From the NCBI GenBank assembly GCA_014728085.1, contig WJMF01000069.1, forward strand, positions 25,465-89,464: 64,000 nucleotides of DNA. The letters run 5' to 3'. Source of the stretch: Candidatus Zhuqueibacterota bacterium (GTDB taxonomy: Bacteria > Zhuqueibacterota > Zhuqueibacteria > Residuimicrobiales > Oceaniaggregativiventaceae). A model generated the notes under the pieces. It was not told where the DNA came from and did no database searches. It saw only the letters and a program-made list of their open reading frames with translations. Positions 59,504 through 64,000 of the stretch are shown in pieces (position 1 is the stretch's first letter; each line of letters begins with the position of its first letter). The position numbers and the translations under genes are program-made.

Positions 59504-62500
59504 TTAACGAAAAGCTGCCGTAACTTGTGCCCTGCCTGTATGGATTACCCTGTCGCGTTCAGGCTCATTTCGACCATAATACGACAGCGTTGCCTGTATG
59601 GTGTCTGATATTCTGTAATCAAAGCGCACATCCCACCGCAATGATTGCCCCATACTTCTGCCATTGGCCATTTCATATGGAATGGGACGGTCATCGGGGG
59701 TTGCATCGACCTGGCTCCATTCAATATTTCCCCTTACTCTTCCACGTTCTCTCAAGGAATAGGAAATTCGGGGTATGATAGAAAACGCCTGCACCGTTGT
59801 CGGTTCAATATAGGCGCGATCTTGTTCATAAGAGGCCCGACATTGAAGCGCAATCTCAAATCGTTGATCGGGTCGGTAAGAGAGATCAACATCAGCTTGT
59901 GATGTGTGTATATCTCGGTCCTGCCGGCCGGCATAAAAAAAGCGGCGCAGCGTACGCTCCCGCATGAGCTCCGTCTTGCTGTTTAAAGAAGAGGTCAACC
60001 GGGAAATCAGACGAATCGAATTTTCACGTTCGCTCCTGTCCTGTCCGCCTTCCAGGTATTGATTGTTTTTTTCATCTCGCTGTCTAAAGCGATATCGAAG
60101 GGAGAAATCTCTGCTGTGCTCGAATAGATAAAGATCCTGTCTAAAATTTATGTTTCCCACGATCGTATTGGTGGGATGCTGAAATCTTTTCAAGTTAAGC
60201 AAATAGATATCCCAAACATCTTTGTCCTGCGTTCTCTCCTCAAGCGAAATAAAACTTTCACTCGAAAAAGCTTTAATTGCCTTTTTCCACCAGCGTTGTT
60301 CGGGATTGCGCTGTAATCTGGAAAAAAAGCGTGTCGGCTCTAACCTGATTCGAGCACTGGTTTTCAATTCAATTACGGGAATAAACTGATCTGTCGTCAA
60401 CACTCTCATAATATAATCACCAAGAGGATCATTTACATATTCGTTGAGATCCTCGTCAAATCGATAATTGCCATCTCCCTCACTGACTTTGATATAGATG
60501 CGTTCCTTCTTGGCCGTTGCTGTATTGGAAATTTGATAATTCAGTTGTGTGTTGAGCGCGTTTTTCCAGGGTGAATATCGGGTCGTAATTTCAGCCAAAT
60601 CCGTTCTTACCGAACTCTGTTGCGGATCAGTATATGACCGGCGACGATGCGTAAAAGCCATGGTTCCGGAAAAAGACCCTATGCGGTGCCATTGCATTCG
60701 TAGCGATTGAGTTGAAGCCGTAGATTTTTTTGTAAACTGATCCATCGATGTGTAATCACTGTCATCCCTATATGTCATTTCTGCTGTTGCAGAAAAACGA
60801 CTGCCGGGAATAAATTCAATGCCGGCATCAACCTCATCGAATTTGAATCCGGTATACAAGGAATCGGACCAATTTTCCTTTTTAACTTCCCCCTCATAAT
60901 TTGCAAAAGGTTTAAAATGCCAAAACTGAACCCGAGTATTCCCCCGTTGGCGCCACCATTCTCCATCCACTTTATTCCTATCATCATTCTTGCTGATGCT
61001 CTCGATACGGTACTGATAGGATGGCCAGCCTTTTTTTTCAAACCAGCTGGATAATTGAGATCGCGTTGAGGCAAAATAATCCCCTTTTTTGATGTTGCCA
61101 TATTCACCGCTTATCTGCATAAAGGAACGAGGCAAATATTTTACGTTAATTTCCCGAACATCCTCCTGCCTTTGAAATGATTCGCTCAGGTCCCATTTGC
61201 GATTGTATTCGATTTCTGTTGTTCTATCGATATCCCGAAAACGATTGTTGATCTTTCGCCATTTTGCCGAGAGATCAATACTTCCCAGGTGTTTCTTCAA
61301 CAAGCGCAAAGAGTCGTTCTGAATTGTCAACTGCCAATGTTGTGCAACGCCGTCATTGTCATTGTCGTCAATCGATGAATATATGTTTCGATCCAAACTG
61401 CTCAGAGCGATTTCCGATTGCAAAGAAATTGCAGGATGTGGATTGATTTCGAGGTCAAAATCAAGCAAATATTGATTTTGAGGGGTTGCCAAAAGTTGTA
61501 CCGGTGCATAGCGTCCACGATGATCCCCAATATATTCATAAACCCCTCCCCCCTTGTATTCATATGCGCCATTGCCACTACCGACATCTGAAAAGGAAAC
61601 ATTGTAATCACCGGAATCCTGGCCCACATGGACGAAAACGCTGTCTTCAGTAAGACGGTATCGTCCATTGCCTTCCCCGACAAAAGTTGCCCCATCCTGT
61701 ACTGCTTCATCCGGATTGTCCCCGGCATTTTCCAATATTCTGCGCTTGTCATCAGTGAGGACAAAATCGAGCGGATTTTCCTTGTCGTCGGCTTCTCGAA
61801 TAAAAGAAGAACCAAATTGAATGCGATCATGCCAAAAGCTTGTGCGTGAATAAAAGGTATAAAGATGCCGCCTGAAATTCTCATCTGAATATTGAAAATC
61901 AACGACAATGCGGGAATCGGAAGTGATAAGCCTCCTTCGGGTGAAGGTCAGTTGTCCGGCAGCATAATCAATTACATAATCATTGGATTCGCCACGTACC
62001 ATAGCTTCGCCATCAATATAAACCCGTTCGGTGCCAGCCAATATGATGATATCAATCTGCCCCTGATCCCCTTTTAGCTGGTATGGTCCCTGGTATCCTT
62101 CCCTGCCCTGAATAGACTGGGAGCGGTACTTTCCACGAGAAACGGCAACCGAGGCAAGTGCCTTCGTATTTCCATAATCCACCTGTCCCATTGCGCCTTG
62201 TAATTTTCGGTTATATTGCGCAAAACGCGATGCCTGCAATTCTACATTATAATCGCCCATGGTAGCAGAAAGATGAGGCGATTTAATTCTGACAAAGACT
62301 TTGTCGATTTCTTGCAGATTTTGTGTTGTCCCTTCAGGTTGAATAGGCGTACTCTGATCCGTCAGAGCAGCGGTGACGTTTACATCCCTGGCAATTTCTC
62401 CGCTTATGTTAATATTCAATGCAGAGTTTACTTTGAGACCTCGATTGTTTCCAACCGTTATCCCCCGGGTAATACTACCGCTTTTATTTAGCCGTGAAGC

Positions 62501-62914
62501 ATAGTTTTCTTCAGGGGTTTCAGCTTCTATTGCCGGCAGTTCAGCTGTACCGGTCGGAGCACCGAAAACCCGTTTGAATAACTTTCGATGATAATAATTT
62601 TTTTTGATTTTATAGGGAAATATCTTGTAAATAATCCTGATTTTAGCCTGGTTGGGAACCCCCTGTCGAAAACGAATCTCTCCGTCTATGGCATTCAAAT
62701 TATATTCGGAATCTGAGAGTCGGGTACCATCGATAAACACCCGTTCAGAATTTTCAATGATCAGGCTGTCCGGCAAAAGATAAGGACCTTTACGATCCTG
62801 CCCCATAATGACAAAATCTTTTTCAAATAGAGAAAAGCTTTCAATCTTGCCGACGGTTTGAGCTAAACTATACCCCGATCCGCAGAAAATAAGTATGAGA
62901 ATCCACTGCCGCAT
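59504..62914 (-). CDS. Large (1136 aa) conserved outer-membrane beta-barrel-like protein of unknown function
   Basis: Signal peptide; SGSITRGITVGNNRGLKVNSALNINISGEIARDVNVTAALTDQSTPIQPEGTTQNLQEIDKVFVRI; AGTERVYIDGEAMVRGESNDYVIDYAAGQLTFTRRRLITSDSRIVVDFQYSD; long alternating aromatic strands, terminal F-R. Confidence 0.7.
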   Translation of the reverse strand: MRQWILILIFCGSGYSLAQTVGKIESFSLFEKDFVIMGQDRKGPYLLPDSLIIENSERVFIDGTRLSDSEYNLNAIDGEIRFRQGVPNQAKIRIIYKIFPYKIKKNYYHRKLFKRVFGAPTGTAELPAIEAETPEENYASRLNKSGSITRGITVGNNRGLKVNSALNINISGEIARDVNVTAALTDQSTPIQPEGTTQNLQEIDKVFVRIKSPHLSATMGDYNVELQASRFAQYNRKLQGAMGQVDYGNTKALASVAVSRGKYRSQSIQGREGYQGPYQLKGDQGQIDIIILAGTERVYIDGEAMVRGESNDYVIDYAAGQLTFTRRRLITSDSRIVVDFQYSDENFRRHLYTFYSRTSFWHDRIQFGSSFIREADDKENPLDFVLTDDKRRILENAGDNPDEAVQDGATFVGEGNGRYRLTEDSVFVHVGQDSGDYNVSFSDVGSGNGAYEYKGGGVYEYIGDHRGRYAPVQLLATPQNQYLLDFDLEINPHPAISLQSEIALSSLDRNIYSSIDDNDNDGVAQHWQLTIQNDSLRLLKKHLGSIDLSAKWRKINNRFRDIDRTTEIEYNRKWDLSESFQRQEDVREINVKYLPRSFMQISGEYGNIKKGDYFASTRSQLSSWFEKKGWPSYQYRIESISKNDDRNKVDGEWWRQRGNTRVQFWHFKPFANYEGEVKKENWSDSLYTGFKFDEVDAGIEFIPGSRFSATAEMTYRDDSDYTSMDQFTKKSTASTQSLRMQWHRIGSFSGTMAFTHRRRSYTDPQQSSVRTDLAEITTRYSPWKNALNTQLNYQISNTATAKKERIYIKVSEGDGNYRFDEDLNEYVNDPLGDYIMRVLTTDQFIPVIELKTSARIRLEPTRFFSRLQRNPEQRWWKKAIKAFSSESFISLEERTQDKDVWDIYLLNLKRFQHPTNTIVGNINFRQDLYLFEHSRDFSLRYRFRQRDEKNNQYLEGGQDRSERENSIRLISRLTSSLNSKTELMRERTLRRFFYAGRQDRDIHTSQADVDLSYRPDQRFEIALQCRASYEQDRAYIEPTTVQAFSIIPRISYSLRERGRVRGNIEWSQVDATPDDRPIPYEMANGRSMGQSLRWDVRFDYRISDTIQATLSYYGRNEPERDRVIHTGRAQVTAAFR

Positions 62915-62932
62915 AAACGTACCATCACCTTT

Positions 62933-63841
62933 TTAATTGACCCGCAGTTCAAAAACGTGGATGCAGTGACGATTAAAGTCCGCGGCATAAAGACGATTTT
63001 CAAAGAGAGCAATATCGCTAAAAAAAGAGTTCGCAAAACCCTTCAGCCGGCTGCAATCGATTCTTCTCCCTTTTAGGGTAAAAAAGAAAAAAGACGGGGG
63101 ATCCGTTTCTGCAACGCAGAGAATATTGTTTTGATATAAATCCAGACCGGTAGGCTTGTTTAGTGTATCTGTTCCGATTTCAAAAATATAATTGCCAAAA
63201 TAATCAAATATCATGATGCTCTGCCTGCCCTGGTCCGAAATATAGATTAGATCATCTCTGGATATAACACACTGTTTTGGATCATAAAGCGCTCCCTCTC
63301 CCCAATCATAGCTTCCGAAACTCATTTCAGGCTCAAACTGGGCATTCAATTTTAATACTTTGGCCATTTCTCCATCAATAACAAACAAGTCCTGATGCAA
63401 ACTCGCCGTTAGAGAAACCGGATATTGCAGATCAAATCGCTCTTCCTCTCTCCGGTTTGATGAAATAGAATGTATCCAGTGTAAATCCTTATCGTATCTC
63501 TCGATTCGACTGTTTTCATAATCTGCAACAAAAACATCCATACCGCTCTGAATAATAATATCCATAGGGCGCTGGAACTGTTCCACTCCCCATCCAAAAC
63601 CACCATTAAAAGTGATCAGGCTTCCACTTTGATCAAACTTTTGAATGCGATGGTTGCCGGTATCCGCAACATAAATATTTCCGTTCATGTCGGTATCTAT
63701 CCCCATCGGAGCGTTTAGGTCTCCCGGTTTTTCTCCCTGTTCACCAAAAGAAAAGAGATGAAACAGTGCTACCGCATTTTGCGCCGCTGCGAATTGAGCC
63801 GAAACAAGAAAAAGGACAATTATATAACTATATTTACTCAT
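62933..63841 (-). CDS. NHL-repeat secreted protein (ATG 63841)
   Basis: Signal peptide MSKYSYIIVLFLVSAQFAAAQ; NHL motif PMGIDTDMNGNIYVADTGNHRIQKFDQSGSLI and further divergent repeats. Confidence 0.8.
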   Translation of the reverse strand: MSKYSYIIVLFLVSAQFAAAQNAVALFHLFSFGEQGEKPGDLNAPMGIDTDMNGNIYVADTGNHRIQKFDQSGSLITFNGGFGWGVEQFQRPMDIIIQSGMDVFVADYENSRIERYDKDLHWIHSISSNRREEERFDLQYPVSLTASLHQDLFVIDGEMAKVLKLNAQFEPEMSFGSYDWGEGALYDPKQCVISRDDLIYISDQGRQSIMIFDYFGNYIFEIGTDTLNKPTGLDLYQNNILCVAETDPPSFFFFTLKGRRIDCSRLKGFANSFFSDIALFENRLYAADFNRHCIHVFELRVN

Positions 63842-64000
63842 ATTGATATTCCTCCATGAGTAATGAGACAAAAATGGGACAGACTGCACGCCCCGAACAA
63901 GGGCAAAGACCTTGATAATATTGTGCTTGTAGCAATTGGTTTGAAAGATATCTATGGGAATGTGCAAATGATTTGCCAAACATCACGGTATTTTACTATA

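Noticed and set aside
1-64000. tRNA, rRNA, CRISPR, IS element or prophage
   Set aside because: No cloverleaf-like T-loop context, regular spacer-repeat array, transposase motif or phage structural protein was recognised by eye; a tRNAscan-SE, CRISPR finder and ISfinder run would be decisive.

Overview
This is a 64 kb chromosomal window that looks like an FCB-group bacterium of the Calditrichota/KSB1/Ignavibacteria kind. The assignment is inferred from several 'YPNPFN' C-terminal sorting domains, a PorU-type C25 peptidase, YCF48 and two-component propeller proteins, and Mpl. Most of the window is ordinary core gene content: prfB (with an intact programmed +1 frameshift that the ORF track splits), alr, lysS, lolC/E-like permeases plus lolD, clpC, M48 peptidase, 5'-nucleotidase, NUDIX, sugar nucleotidyltransferase, rsgA, rseC-like, porU, mpl, RodZ-like, maf, dtd, UbiA, greA, pepD, purine salvage genes, and BamA-like and other outer-membrane proteins. 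No rRNA, tRNA, CRISPR array or IS element was recognised by eye. The most interesting items are: (1) a catabolic-looking cassette (15.6-20 kb) with an intact metal-dependent amidohydrolase translationally coupled to a paralog that has lost every recognisable metal ligand; (2) a three-gene surface operon (33.2-42.1 kb) encoding an SH3b protein, a cohesin-like lipoprotein, and a 2413-aa secreted protein with duplicated YCF48-vWA modules, cohesin, dockerin-like and T9SS sorting domains, the second vWA MIDAS being degenerate; (3) an intrinsic terminator in the greA leader, resembling an attenuator; (4) an ATG-less VCBS/ConA-like paralog fused by an 8-nt overlap to a methyltransferase; (5) a short interrupted ORF at 15.3-15.5 kb; (6) a MacA/MacB-type permease pair with no ATPase nearby. 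All assignments come from reading translated motifs. No database search was possible.
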